Assembly (NCBI GenBank): GCA_028713055.1
Contig: JAQTOX010000005.1
Span: 1 to 45,971 of the forward strand
Reading direction: 5' to 3'
DNA from: Methylococcales bacterium
GTDB taxonomy: Bacteria > Pseudomonadota > Gammaproteobacteria > Methylococcales > Methylomonadaceae
Length of the DNA: 45,971 nt
A program made the position numbers and the translations under genes. Every line of letters begins with the position of its first letter. Position 1 is the first letter of the stretch. A model generated the notes under the pieces. That model was not told the DNA's origin. It saw only the letters and a program-made list of their open reading frames with translations, and did not search any database. Shown here piece by piece: positions 18,494 to 27,041 of this stretch.

Positions 18494-18535
18494 AATAAAA
18501 ACCACGCTAGATTAAATCTTAGCGTGGTTTTTATT
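18494..18535. terminator. Bidirectional terminator, 16-bp stem
   Basis: AATAAAAACCACGCTA (18494-18509) is perfectly complementary to TAGCGTGGTTTTTATT (18520-18535), with a 10-nt loop. The stem ends in a run of five T on one strand and five A on the other, so it works in both directions. It lies between the convergent DUF2069 gene (plus) and tal (minus), 31 nt after one stop and 7 nt after the other. Confidence 0.92.
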
Positions 18536-18541
18536 GAAGAA

Positions 18542-19555
18542 TTACGCTTCTAAAACAGCTAAACGATCTGCCAACAAAGTTTCTAAAACCACAAGAGCTT
18601 TTGCAAAACCGTCAATACCTTCGGCTAATTTATCTTTAGCCATACGGTTTTCTTCGTGCATACGATCAAATGTGGTCTTATCAACAGTGATTTTTTCAAT
18701 TGCAGAAGTTGCTGCATTTTCAGAGGTTAATTTGCGAACTAACTGTCCTTCCGTTGAATGCGAATTATCAAGTAATGCAACCTCATCAAGTTCTGTAAGT
18801 AATGAAGGTGAAATAGTCAATAAATCACAGCCCGCTAATTCAATGATTTCGCCAATATTACGGAAACTGGCTCCCATCACTTCGGTTTTATAACCGAATT
18901 TTTTGTAATAGTTATAAATATCCGTTACAGACAATACACCGGGATCTTCCGTGGGGGCGTAATCTTCAATTCCAGTATCTTTTTTGTACCAATCCAAGAT
19001 ACGACCAACGAAAGGCGAAATTAAAGTAATGCCGTTTTCAGCACACGCAATCGCTTGGTGTAAACCAAACAATAAAGTCAAGTTGCAATGAATACCTTCT
19101 TTTTCTAAAACCGCTGCCGCTTGGATACCTTCCCATGTTGCTGCAATTTTAATCAATACGCGCTCACGTGAAATTCCCGCTTCTTCGTACTGTGCAATTA
19201 ACTCACGACCTTTAGCAATTGACGCATCCGTATCAAATGACAAACGAGCATCTACTTCGGTAGATACGCGACCAGGGATGATTTGTAAAATTTTCAAACC
19301 AAATGAAACAGCCAACCGATCAAACGCTAACGTCACAACTTGTGCTGCACCCGCGTCCGCCCCCAATGTTTCACGAGCACCTTTCAGCGTATCATCAACG
19401 ATACTTTGGTATTGCGGCATTTGAGCGGCTGCCGTAATCAATGAAGGATTGGTAGTTGCATCGCGTGGGGTAAACTGTTCAATTGCTTGAATATCACCCG
19501 TGTCGGCCACAACAACGGTAAAGTTTTTCAATTGTTCGAGTAAAGATTGACTCAT
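18542..19555 (-). CDS. tal: Transaldolase
   Basis: Transaldolase moves a dihydroxyacetone unit between sugar phosphates. In RuMP methylotrophs it helps regenerate ribulose 5-phosphate, the formaldehyde acceptor. The 337-residue protein is a TalB-type (class I) enzyme. The Schiff-base lysine is K136 in [12 protein letters not shown], the catalytic aspartate is in the N-terminal [11 protein letters not shown] segment, and TTNPSLI and NLTLLF are present. Length is normal (E. coli TalB 317) with a short Ala-rich C-terminal extension. It lies 30 nt downstream of the soluble motif-repeat protein gene and is probably co-transcribed with it, an unusual partner. The terminator at 18494-18535 ends the unit. 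Confidence 0.97.
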   Translation of the reverse strand: MSQSLLEQLKNFTVVVADTGDIQAIEQFTPRDATTNPSLITAAAQMPQYQSIVDDTLKGARETLGADAGAAQVVTLAFDRLAVSFGLKILQIIPGRVSTEVDARLSFDTDASIAKGRELIAQYEEAGISRERVLIKIAATWEGIQAAAVLEKEGIHCNLTLLFGLHQAIACAENGITLISPFVGRILDWYKKDTGIEDYAPTEDPGVLSVTDIYNYYKKFGYKTEVMGASFRNIGEIIELAGCDLLTISPSLLTELDEVALLDNSHSTEGQLVRKLTSENAATSAIEKITVDKTTFDRMHEENRMAKDKLAEGIDGFAKALVVLETLLADRLAVLEA

Positions 19556-19585
19556 TTAAACACCTGTTTTCAAAGTTAAAATAGT

Positions 19586-20197
19586 TTAGTGTTGTGCTTT
19601 CAAATACTTTTCAACGCCGGTCAACGCAATATCGTTGACAATCTCCTCCATAGCTGAGGCAACTTCTACCTTAGGTTGTGTTGCGCTTACTACAGCTTTT
19701 TTTGCCAAATATTTGCTGACATTGCTGATCTTGGTTTCTGGGAGGTTTTGCAAATAGCTTTCAACACGAGTAGGCTTCGCTTTAGGTGGTGCATTACGTT
19801 CTGCAATTGCTTTTTGCAACATGTATTTTGTAACGCCACTTGTTGGAGTTTGATCCTGATTAGCTAAATACTTCGCTACGCCAGTCCTGACAATCGGTGC
19901 GCTCTCTTTGTTATTATTCAAATATTTCGCAACACCACTCAGAATTACAACAGGCTTGCTTTTTTCCGCAATCGCTTGTCTAGCTAAATACTTTGCCACA
20001 CCGCTCGGGCGATTTTGTTCTTGTTCTTTTAGATATTTCGCTACACCACTTAACGTAGTTGACGGTTTTTCGTCCAAATAACGACTTACACCCGTGCGAA
20101 CATCAGACGAATCCGGCGCAGAAACAATCGCATTTCGTGTTGTTGTACTGTAAGCATCTTCTGATCGCGCACCAAAAAGACTTGAGAAAAAGCCCAT
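19586..20197 (-). CDS. Soluble nine-copy [ST]xVx[KRS]Y[LMI] motif protein
   Basis: I do not recognise this 203-residue family. It has no signal peptide or membrane segment. The N terminus MGFFSSLFGA is short and amphipathic and could touch a membrane. The rest is mostly polar linker with nine copies of a heptad: TGVSRYL (35), SGVAKYL (50, 65 and 87), TGVAKYL (105), SGVTKYM (120), TRVESYL (143), SNVSKYL (158) and TGVEKYL (193). Spacings are 15, 15, 22, 18, 15, 23, 15 and 35. Codons differ from copy to copy, so the motif is kept at protein level. The pattern resembles multivalent short-motif scaffolds such as EPYC1 and CsoS2, which gather a folded partner. It lies 2 nt after its membrane relative and 30 nt before tal. 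Function and partner are unknown. Confidence 0.85.
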   Translation of the reverse strand: MGFFSSLFGARSEDAYSTTTRNAIVSAPDSSDVRTGVSRYLDEKPSTTLSGVAKYLKEQEQNRPSGVAKYLARQAIAEKSKPVVILSGVAKYLNNNKESAPIVRTGVAKYLANQDQTPTSGVTKYMLQKAIAERNAPPKAKPTRVESYLQNLPETKISNVSKYLAKKAVVSATQPKVEVASAMEEIVNDIALTGVEKYLKAQH

Positions 20198-20199
20198 AA

Positions 20200-20859
20200 C
20201 TACCCCCGATTCGCGTCATTTTGAGCAGCTGCAGCTTTTTGAGCAAGGTTTTGTTTAGCAATATAACGTGCAACGTTAGTTGGTTTACCAACACGATCCA
20301 AATATTTAGTCACGCCAGAAACTTTAGGAATTCGTGCATTTAAGTAACGGGTTACACCAGTTTCTTGTGGTGCAGAAGACGTTTCGTTTGAAACAGAACT
20401 TCCACCAAAAATTCCAGCAAATTTAGGACATCTTGAGGCAGCAAAACCTGCTACAACTAAAGCACCTAAAAGTAATAAATTAGTCTTATCGCCTTCTTTT
20501 TCAGCTTTGGAAATAGCCGCTTCTTCCATGATAACTGCACCGGCACTGGTTGTATATTCAGAAACGGGTGCCGATTTGCTTGGTTTGTAAGTGTCATCTT
20601 TGAACAAAATTTTTGGTTCAAAGTTCGATGCTGGATATTTTGAATCGTCAGCAGCAGAAACAACTGGAGCCGGAGTAGATACCTCGGCTGTCGCCACTTT
20701 TGTGGCTGGAGTAGAAGCTGGTGTTGATTTTACAGATTCATCTTGATAAAGAACTTTTGGTTCAAAATCTGCGGCTGGATATTGACCTGCATGAGCCGCG
20801 AGCGGACTCGCTACAAGCAATGCAACGATAGCACCTTGGAGTAAATTATTTTTTTTCAC
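20200..20859 (-). CDS. Membrane-anchored motif-repeat protein
   Basis: This 219-residue protein is of no family I recognise. Residues 1-24 are a Sec signal peptide ending AHA-G. The predicted periplasmic part holds a duplicated motif, YPAADFEPKVLYQDE (27) and YPASNFEPKILFKDD (75), joined by a Pro/Thr/Ala linker. One membrane segment lies at about 127-143 (TNLLLLGALVVAGFAAS). The C terminus, which should then face the cytoplasm, holds three copies of the motif of the next gene: TGVTRYL (167), SGVTKYL (181) and TNVARYI (194). The start is GTG at 20859 behind AGGTG. It lies 81 nt after tkt with a terminator between, and 2 nt before the soluble relative. The layout suggests a periplasm-linked membrane anchor paired with a soluble scaffold. 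Confidence 0.85.
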   Translation of the reverse strand: MKKNNLLQGAIVALLVASPLAAHAGQYPAADFEPKVLYQDESVKSTPASTPATKVATAEVSTPAPVVSAADDSKYPASNFEPKILFKDDTYKPSKSAPVSEYTTSAGAVIMEEAAISKAEKEGDKTNLLLLGALVVAGFAASRCPKFAGIFGGSSVSNETSSAPQETGVTRYLNARIPKVSGVTKYLDRVGKPTNVARYIAKQNLAQKAAAAQNDANRG

Positions 20860-20888
20860 ATTGACACCTATTATTGTTATATAAAGTC

Positions 20889-20918
20889 AAAACCTCGATT
20901 AGTCGTGACCAATCGAGG
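20889..20918 (-). terminator. Probable terminator after tkt
   Basis: CCTCGATT (20893-20900) pairs perfectly with AATCGAGG (20911-20918) around a 10-nt loop. On the minus strand the stem is followed by TTTTGACTTT, a short U-run. It lies 22-48 nt downstream of the tkt stop and upstream of the GTG of the membrane motif protein, so the motif genes and tal probably have their own promoter. Confidence 0.65.
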
Positions 20919-20940
20919 ACTTGTGCTAAAAATTTTAAAG

Positions 20941-22926
20941 TTAAAGCACGGCTTTAACGTGCTTGACGACGTTCTCGGTTGTGAAACCGAAATGTTCGAA
21001 CAATGCGTTGCCCGGTGCAGATTCGCCGAATGTATCGATACCGACTACGCCGCCCTCTAAACCAACATACTTGCGCCAAAAATCAGTGATACCGGCTTCG
21101 ATAGCAACACGTTTCACGTTCGGTAACAAAATGCTGTTTTTGTAGGCTTGATCTTGACGATCGAAAACGTTGGTTGAAGGCATTGAAACCACGCGAGCAT
21201 GAATTCCTTCCGCCGCTAAAGCTACTTGTGCTTTCATCGCTAATGTCACTTCTGAACCTGTCGCAATTAAAATAACCGCTATATCGCCAGCCGCTTCAGA
21301 GACAACATAAGCTCCTTTACGCATCGCCGCGATCTGCACATCATCATGTGCAATCGCGGGAATACCCTGACGACTTAACACCAAACTGCTCGGACCAGTT
21401 TTGCGTTCAATTGCACAAACCCACGAAACCGCAGTTTCGGTTGAATCCGCAGGTCGCCATACGTCCATATTTGGGATATAACGCAACGCTGACGTATTTT
21501 CGATAGGTTGATGCGTTGGACCATCTTCGCCCTGACCTATTGAATCGTGTGTTAATACCGCGATGGTCTGCACTTTCATCAGTGCTGCCATTCGTAAGGC
21601 GCTTTTAGCATAATCAGAGAACATGTGGAACGTACCGCCGAATGGCAACAAACCACCATGCAATGTCATGCCGTTCATGATAGCGTACATACCAAATTCG
21701 CGTACACCATAAGAAATGTAGTTACCTGGCTCTTTACCGCTGACGTGTTTGAAACTTGCACAACTGGTTAGGTTTGAACCTGTCAAATCCGCAGAACCAC
21801 CTAAGAACTCAGGCAAAATTTCAGCTAATCCCGCAATCGCTTTTTGCGATGCTTGACGAGACGCTAAATTTTCACCTTTTTCGTTGGTTGCTTTAATGAA
21901 TGCTTCAGTAACTTCTTGCCAGTTCGCAGGCAAATCGCCTGCCATACGGCGTGTGAACTCTGCGGCTAATTCTGGGAACTCTGTAGCATAGGCTGCAAAT
22001 TTTGCATCCCAAGTGGATTCAATTGCGGCACCTTTTGCTTTTGCATCCCAACCCGCATAAACGTTTGCTGGAATTACAAAGGCTTCATAATCCCAACCTA
22101 AAGCCGCTTTAGTCAAATTGATTTCGGGTTGACCTAAAGCGGCACCATGACATTCATGCGTACCGCCTTTATTTGGTGAACCAAAACCAATTGTTGTTTT
22201 GCAGCAAATTAGGGTAGGCATGTCAATTATGCCTTTAGCCAACCCAATTGCTTTAGATATTTCTTCGGGATTATGTCCATCTACAGATAAGACATGCCAA
22301 CCGTAGGCTTCAAAACGTTTTACAGTATCATCCGTGTACCAGCCTTCAATATGACCATCAATAGAAATACCGTTATCATCCCAAAAAGCAACTAATTTTC
22401 CTAAACCCCAAGTACCGGCTAAGGCACATGCTTCGTGTGATACACCTTCCATCAAACAGCCATCACCTAAGAAAACATAGGTGTGATGGTCAACAATTGT
22501 GTGATCAGGACGATTGAATTCATGTGCCAACAATTTTTCTGCCATTGCAAAACCAACACCGTTGGTAATTCCTTGACCTAATGGTCCAGTGGTAGTTTCA
22601 ACACCAGGTGTGTAACCGTATTCAGGATGACCAGGGCATTTAGAGTGCAATTGACGGAACGATTGCAATTCTTCCATCGGTAAATCGTAGCCTGTCAAAT
22701 GCAACAATGAATAAATTAGCATTGAGCCATGACCATTCGATAATACGAAACGATCACGATCTGCCCAATTCGGATTAGTTGGGTTATGTTTTAAATAATC
22801 GTTCCACAACACTTCGGCGATGTCCGCCATACCCATCGGCGCACCCGGATGTCCTGAATTTGCTTTTTGAACGGCATCCATGCTCAACGCACGTATGGCG
22901 TTAGCCAATTCTCTACGCGATGTCAT
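20941..22926 (-). CDS. tkt: Transketolase
   Basis: Transketolase is a thiamine-diphosphate enzyme that moves two-carbon units between sugar phosphates and rearranges hexose phosphate to pentose in the RuMP cycle. The 661-residue protein has the family length (E. coli TktA 663). The ThDP/Mg motif [18 protein letters not shown] ... DDNGISIDG is intact, as are the N-terminal [10 protein letters not shown] and [18 protein letters not shown], and the pyrimidine-domain [16 protein letters not shown]. The start is the ATG ([14 protein letters not shown]) behind AAAGGAAA. It lies downstream of the hps-phi terminator, and the motif-protein/tal unit follows. The four RuMP sugar enzymes are therefore in three adjacent transcription units. 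Confidence 0.98.
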   Translation of the reverse strand: MTSRRELANAIRALSMDAVQKANSGHPGAPMGMADIAEVLWNDYLKHNPTNPNWADRDRFVLSNGHGSMLIYSLLHLTGYDLPMEELQSFRQLHSKCPGHPEYGYTPGVETTTGPLGQGITNGVGFAMAEKLLAHEFNRPDHTIVDHHTYVFLGDGCLMEGVSHEACALAGTWGLGKLVAFWDDNGISIDGHIEGWYTDDTVKRFEAYGWHVLSVDGHNPEEISKAIGLAKGIIDMPTLICCKTTIGFGSPNKGGTHECHGAALGQPEINLTKAALGWDYEAFVIPANVYAGWDAKAKGAAIESTWDAKFAAYATEFPELAAEFTRRMAGDLPANWQEVTEAFIKATNEKGENLASRQASQKAIAGLAEILPEFLGGSADLTGSNLTSCASFKHVSGKEPGNYISYGVREFGMYAIMNGMTLHGGLLPFGGTFHMFSDYAKSALRMAALMKVQTIAVLTHDSIGQGEDGPTHQPIENTSALRYIPNMDVWRPADSTETAVSWVCAIERKTGPSSLVLSRQGIPAIAHDDVQIAAMRKGAYVVSEAAGDIAVILIATGSEVTLAMKAQVALAAEGIHARVVSMPSTNVFDRQDQAYKNSILLPNVKRVAIEAGITDFWRKYVGLEGGVVGIDTFGESAPGNALFEHFGFTTENVVKHVKAVL

Positions 22927-22950
22927 ATTATTTTCCTTTGGTTAAGTGTT

Positions 22951-22987
22951 AAAAAAATTGCACTACCAAACTTCTTCAATAGTGCAA
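22951..22987 (-). terminator. Intrinsic terminator of the hps-phi operon
   Basis: On the minus strand TTGCACTA and TAGTGCAA form a perfect 8-bp stem (plus-strand 22958-22965 and 22980-22987) followed by seven U. A second, longer hairpin lies between it and the phi stop (GTTAAAAGCGA at 23003-23013 with TCGCTTTTAAC at 23028-23038). It has no U-run on this strand and may protect the mRNA 3' end. Confidence 0.8.
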
Positions 22988-23046
22988 CCGGTATATTCTG
23001 ACGTTAAAAGCGAACGACAGAAGTCACTCGCTTTTAACTCGATTTT

Positions 23047-23580
23047 TTATTCTAAATTAGCGTGTCTTGAACGCATGATTTCTTCTGGAATGCCTTTCTC
23101 ATGAATAATGTGAGAAATTGTGGATTCCAAAAAGAGCAATGTTGACAATTCAAATACCGTTCCCATAGGCATTCCAACGACTTTGCCGTACAACTCAGAT
23201 TTTCCGATTTGAAACAAACCGTCTGCCATATCGCCGATTGTTGATTTCGATTGTGCAGAAATCAGCATGATTTTCGCGCCAATTCTCTTTGCACTTTTAG
23301 TAAAAGCAACTAACTGTTCAGTTTCGCCTGAACCTGAAATGACAATTAACAAATCACCCGCTTGAATACTAGGAGTAACGATTTCACCTACAACATTGAC
23401 GTTATAACCACCATGCACCAACCGCATCGCAAAGAAATTGCCAACCAGTTTTGAACGACCCGCACCCGCAATAAAAATGCGTGAAGCCGCGTCGAGCATA
23501 GCGGTTAATTTTTCATCATATGATTCTTCTGTTGCCTCAAGAATACCGGTGATTTTATCTAAGATAAGTTGTTGGTGCAT
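23047..23580 (-). CDS. hxlB: 6-phospho-3-hexuloisomerase
   Basis: PHI converts hexulose 6-phosphate, the first product of formaldehyde fixation, to fructose 6-phosphate. The 177-residue protein is a SIS-domain isomerase of normal family length. It shows FIAGAGRSKLVGNFFAMRL, VVGEIVTPSIQAGDLLIVISGSGET and, near the end, the HEKGIPEEIMRSRHANLE tail, which supplies the catalytic His and Glu in this family. It lies 14 nt downstream of hps, so the two form one operon with the two enzymes as separate proteins, not the fused form found in some methanotrophs. This pair is the strongest evidence for RuMP methylotrophy in the window. Confidence 0.96.
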   Translation of the reverse strand: MHQQLILDKITGILEATEESYDEKLTAMLDAASRIFIAGAGRSKLVGNFFAMRLVHGGYNVNVVGEIVTPSIQAGDLLIVISGSGETEQLVAFTKSAKRIGAKIMLISAQSKSTIGDMADGLFQIGKSELYGKVVGMPMGTVFELSTLLFLESTISHIIHEKGIPEEIMRSRHANLE

Positions 23581-23594
23581 AAGAGTTCCTTTAA

Positions 23595-24236
23595 TTAAAC
23601 AGCGTCAACTAATTCACGGATTTCACGAGCTGCTTCAGCAGGTGAAGCAGCACCATAAATTGCCGCGCCAACAACGATAATGCTCGCGCCTGCACGAACT
23701 ACGTCTTGAACAGTTTTAGCGTTGATACCGCCAGCAACTGAAATGCGTGCGCCTAAACCCAAACCAGCAATTTCATTCAAATCAGCAAAAGGTGTGTGAC
23801 CAGCTGCTTGAGCGTCTAAACCTGTGTGAATACCTAAAATTTGTGCGCCTGCTGCAACTGATGCACGAGCGCAAGCCGCTTTGTCGTCAACATTGATTAA
23901 GTCGATTTGAACTTCAGCGGCGTTAGCATTAGCCGCTTTGATTACGCCTTTGATTGTTGCTAAACCAGAAACCCCTAAAACAGTCACAATGTCTGCACCA
24001 GCGGCGTAGAAAGGAGTTGCTTCATATTCGCCAGCGTCCATCGTTTTCAAATCAACTAACAACAATTTGTCAGGGAATTCTGCACGTAACGCTTTTACTA
24101 AATTGATGCCATTGTGTTTGATGCAAGGTGTGCCGATTTCGAAAATATCAACGAATGGGGCAACTTGTTTCGCCAATGAAATAGTTGCATCGAAATCTAA
24201 TGAATCTAATGCCATTTGAATCAATGGTTTTGCCAT
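23595..24236 (-). CDS. hxlA: 3-hexulose-6-phosphate synthase
   Basis: HPS condenses formaldehyde with ribulose 5-phosphate and is the key enzyme of the RuMP pathway. The protein is a TIM-barrel of the OMP decarboxylase superfamily, 213 residues from the chosen start. Visible motifs are the active-site DLKTMDAGEYEA, GTPCIKHNG, QIDLINVDD, the GIHTGLDAQA loop and the phosphate-binding VAGGINAKT and IIVVGAAIYGA. The ORF track begins at an upstream GTG (24245), but GGAG lies 8 nt before the ATG at 24236 (MAKPLIQMAL), which also matches the usual family start. A promoter with a perfect -35 lies upstream. High expression is expected. Confidence 0.97.
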   Translation of the reverse strand: MAKPLIQMALDSLDFDATISLAKQVAPFVDIFEIGTPCIKHNGINLVKALRAEFPDKLLLVDLKTMDAGEYEATPFYAAGADIVTVLGVSGLATIKGVIKAANANAAEVQIDLINVDDKAACARASVAAGAQILGIHTGLDAQAAGHTPFADLNEIAGLGLGARISVAGGINAKTVQDVVRAGASIIVVGAAIYGAASPAEAAREIRELVDAV

Positions 24237-24301
24237 GATGTACACTCCAAAAAAGTTATAGTTATAGTTAAAATTGTTACGCTAATTTATGCGGAGCTAA
24301 C

Positions 24302-24329
24302 TTTAAAGTACAAGGGGTAGCAATGTCAA
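24302..24329 (-). promoter_or_regulatory. Sigma70-type promoter of hps-phi
   Basis: On the minus strand a perfect TTGACA -35 (plus-strand 24324-24329) is followed after 16 nt by TTTAAA (24302-24307) as a -10 with 4 of 6 matches. Shifting the -10 by two bases gives TAAAGT at 18 nt spacing, equally good. The leader to the hps ATG would be about 60 nt and contains three tandem GTTATA-like hexamers just before the ribosome binding site. Confidence 0.6.
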
Positions 24330-24342
24330 TGCAAAATGCGCC

Positions 24343-26004
24343 CTAATCCTTTTGCCCGTTATCACGCAGGGTCACAGTGCGATTGAACACCAATTTTTCT
24401 GGCATACTGTCTGTGTCCAAACAAAAGTAGCCTGTACGTTCAAATTGATAACGATTTGCTAAGGTTGCATTTTTCAAACTCGCCTCAACACGGCAATTTC
24501 CCAAAATTTGCAGCGAATTCGGATTCACAACATCTAAAAAATTTTCTTCATTATCGGGTTGTGGCACCGTAAATAAATGATTATACAAACGAATTTCTGC
24601 CGCGTACGACTGCGTCTCCGAAACCCAGTGAATTACACCTTTCGCTTTACGACCTTCGGGGGTTTTACCTAAGGTATTTTCGTCATAGCTGCAACGTAAT
24701 TCGATAATTTCACCGTCTGCATTTTTAATCACTTCATTACAACGAATCACATACGCGCCACGCAAACGCACTTCTTCGCCTTGACTTAAACGTTTGTATT
24801 TTGGCGGCGGATTTTCTGAAAAATCGTCACGTTCAATCAAAATCGTTTTTGAAAATGGTACGATTCTCTTACCGAATTCTTCACGCTGCGGATGATTACT
24901 AACTTCTAAATTTTCAATTTTGTCGTCAGAATAATTGGTAATCACGACGCGCAACGGTTCTAAAACCGCCATCGCCCGAAACGCATTGACGTTCAAATCT
25001 TCACGGATGCAATACTCCAAAACCCCCATTTCAATCCACGAATTCTGTTTAGTAATTCCAATACGTTCACAAAAATATTTAATTGCTTGCGGTGTAAAAC
25101 CTGCACGGCGTAGACCTGCAATGGTTGGCATTCGTGGATCATCCCAGCCTGAAACATGTTTTTCCGTCACTAGCTGATTCAATTTACGCTTGCTGACAAT
25201 CGTATATTCGAGTTGCAAACGGGCAAATTCAATTTGCTGCGGATGACATGGCGTTTCCAATTGCTCTAAAACCCAATCATAAAGTGGACGGTGATCAGCA
25301 AATTCCAACGTACAAAGCGAATGGGTAATACCTTCGATTGCGTCAGAAAGACAATGTGTATAATCGTACATCGGATAAATACACCACGCATCGCCTGTAC
25401 GTTGATGATGCACGCGGCGAATGCGGTAAATTGCAGGATCACGTAAATTCATATTCGGTGAAGCCATATCGATTTTGGCACGTAAAACGTATTCACCATC
25501 GGCAAATTCACCTGCTCGCATTCTCGAAAATAAATCTAAATTTTCTTCAATTGAACGATTTCGATCAGGACTTTCTTTGCCGGCTTCTGTCAATGTGCCA
25601 CGATAAAGGCGAATTTCTTCTGCCGACAAACTATCTACATAAGCTAAATTTTTCTTAATCAGTTCGACTGCATATTGATAAAGTTGCTCAAAATAATCTG
25701 ACGCATGGCGTAATTCAGTCCATTCAAATCCCAACCAATTCACATCACGTTTAATCGAATCCATATATTCGACACTTTCTTTTTCGGGATTTGTATCGTC
25801 GAAACGCAAGTTGCAAGTGCCGTTATTTTCTAATGCCGTACCGAAATTTAAACAAATTGATTTCGCGTGACCGATGTGTAAATAGCCGTTTGGTTCAGGT
25901 GGAAAACGAGTGGCGACCTTGCCATCATTTTTGTTTGCTGACAAATCACTAGCGATAATTTGGCGAATAAAATTCGCAGGTAAAGTTGTTTCTGGGGTTT
26001 GCAT
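24343..26004 (-). CDS. glnS: Glutaminyl-tRNA synthetase
   Basis: GlnRS charges tRNA-Gln directly with glutamine. The 553-residue protein is collinear with E. coli GlnRS (554). The class I signatures are [15 protein letters not shown] (HIGH) and [12 protein letters not shown] (KMSKS equivalent). DDTNPEKE and the anticodon-binding C-terminal barrels with [10 protein letters not shown] are also present. The start is the ATG of [11 protein letters not shown]; no strong Shine-Dalgarno sequence is seen. It lies upstream of hps on the same strand with a 97-nt gap containing the hps promoter, so it is probably a separate unit. No anomaly is seen. Confidence 0.98.
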   Translation of the reverse strand: MQTPETTLPANFIRQIIASDLSANKNDGKVATRFPPEPNGYLHIGHAKSICLNFGTALENNGTCNLRFDDTNPEKESVEYMDSIKRDVNWLGFEWTELRHASDYFEQLYQYAVELIKKNLAYVDSLSAEEIRLYRGTLTEAGKESPDRNRSIEENLDLFSRMRAGEFADGEYVLRAKIDMASPNMNLRDPAIYRIRRVHHQRTGDAWCIYPMYDYTHCLSDAIEGITHSLCTLEFADHRPLYDWVLEQLETPCHPQQIEFARLQLEYTIVSKRKLNQLVTEKHVSGWDDPRMPTIAGLRRAGFTPQAIKYFCERIGITKQNSWIEMGVLEYCIREDLNVNAFRAMAVLEPLRVVITNYSDDKIENLEVSNHPQREEFGKRIVPFSKTILIERDDFSENPPPKYKRLSQGEEVRLRGAYVIRCNEVIKNADGEIIELRCSYDENTLGKTPEGRKAKGVIHWVSETQSYAAEIRLYNHLFTVPQPDNEENFLDVVNPNSLQILGNCRVEASLKNATLANRYQFERTGYFCLDTDSMPEKLVFNRTVTLRDNGQKD

Positions 26005-26154
26005 AATAGTTTTAAATTAAAAGTGAAAATTTGGTGGGTCATGGTAAAGGAATCTTAAAATGCTAACAAGGCAGATAGTGTGCCGTTTCAGGAAAAATGC
26101 AATGAAAAATATTTGTTTGTTCAGTGCTATAGATTGTTTTACCATTCAGTTCGA

Positions 26155-26171
26155 TTAGCCGTTCTGGCTAA
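26155..26171. repeat. Short inverted repeat upstream of the HbpS-like gene
   Basis: TTAGCC (26155-26160) and GGCTAA (26166-26171) flank a 5-nt centre in the 208-nt region between glnS and the HbpS-like gene. It lies about 42 nt before the start codon, so it could be an operator or a leader hairpin. Nothing else stands out in this region apart from AT-richness. Confidence 0.4.
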
Positions 26172-26212
26172 CTGTAGACTGTAAAACATAACAAATAATG
26201 ACGAGGTGGATT

Positions 26213-27007
26213 ATGCTTAAAAAACTTTCTTTTACTGCTACCGTTTTGGCGTTAGCGACAACTTGTGGTTCTGCAATCGCAGATAATAAAAAACCCGTAA
26301 CACCAGTGGATCCGACTCCAACGTGTAAAGATCTGCCAAATTTTGCCTCTTTAGCCGCGGCATTGTCCGCAGCCCAAGCTCAAGACAATGGTGGCTTTGC
26401 GTTAAATATGTGGGGAACAATTGTGAATCGCGACGGTGAAGTTTGTGCTGTTGCAAAAACAGGCACTAACCGTGGAGATCAGTGGCCTGGGAGTCGAGTG
26501 ATTTCTGCTCAAAAAGCCAATACCGCAAATGCGTTCAGTTTGCCTGGATTGGCATTATCGACTGCGAATTTATATTCCGCTGTTCAACCAGGTGGTAGTT
26601 TATTCGGATTACAGGAAAGTAATCCTGTAGACACAACGGTTGCTTATGGTGGTGTTTCTAAAAAATTTGGGACGGTTAACGATCCGTTGGTTGGCAGAAG
26701 AATTGGTGGCGTAAACGTGTTTGGTGGTGGATTAGCGTTATATAACGCTTCTGGTACATTAGTTGGTGCAATCGGTGTGAGTGGTGATAGCTCTTGTGCC
26801 GACCACAACATTGCATGGAGAACGCGCCACGCTTTAGGTTTTGACAAAGTTCCTGTGACGGGAGTTGCACCTGATAAATCTGACAATATCATTTTTGATA
26901 TTGGGGCTGATGGTAAAAGTGTAGGCGGTTGGGGACATCCAACTTGCAATGCTAACAGTGCAACAGCCAACACAACAGTGTTAGGCGTAGCACCAATAGC
27001 TAAGTAA
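26213..27007 (+). CDS. Exported HbpS/GlcG-type (DUF336) protein, possibly haem-binding
   Basis: The 264-residue precursor has a clear Sec signal peptide (MLKKLSFTATVLALATTCGSAIA, then DNKK). The start is moved from 26198 to the ATG at 26213 because GAGGTGG precedes it. The mature part has the HbpS/GlcG fold signals: a helix rich in ALSAAQAQ, AVAKTGTNRGDQWPGSRVISAQKANTANAFS, GGVNVFGGGLALYN and GAIGVSGDSSCADHNIAWRTRHALG. It is longer than the 130-180 residues common in the family. The four mature cysteines could form two disulfides in the periplasm. Family members bind haem or help sense redox stress, but here that is inference. The gene stands alone between convergent and divergent neighbours. 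Confidence 0.82.
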   Translation: MLKKLSFTATVLALATTCGSAIADNKKPVTPVDPTPTCKDLPNFASLAAALSAAQAQDNGGFALNMWGTIVNRDGEVCAVAKTGTNRGDQWPGSRVISAQKANTANAFSLPGLALSTANLYSAVQPGGSLFGLQESNPVDTTVAYGGVSKKFGTVNDPLVGRRIGGVNVFGGGLALYNASGTLVGAIGVSGDSSCADHNIAWRTRHALGFDKVPVTGVAPDKSDNIIFDIGADGKSVGGWGHPTCNANSATANTTVLGVAPIAK

Positions 27008-27016
27008 TGCTCATGT

Positions 27017-27041
27017 AGGGCGAGTGATGTTTACTTGCCCT
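27017..27041. terminator. Possible terminator between convergent genes
   Basis: AGGGCGAGT (27017-27025) pairs with ACTTGCCCT (27033-27041) around a 7-nt loop, with one G-T wobble in nine pairs. It lies at the junction of the HbpS-like gene (plus) and the DUF3530 gene (minus) and overlaps the stop of the latter. The T-runs around it are short (CTTTCGATTTT), so termination may be partial. Confidence 0.45.

Noticed and set aside
23003-23038. Strong hairpin (GTTAAAAGCGA/TCGCTTTTAAC) followed by a T-run on the plus strand, looking like a plus-strand terminator
   Set aside because: There is no plus-strand gene before it, and on the minus strand it has no U-run. It is better read as a stabilising 3' hairpin of the hps-phi mRNA next to the real terminator at 22951-22987.
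26644-26973. 109-aa minus-strand ORF within the HbpS-like gene
   Set aside because: Proline-rich shadow of a supported coding frame; no start signal or family resemblance.
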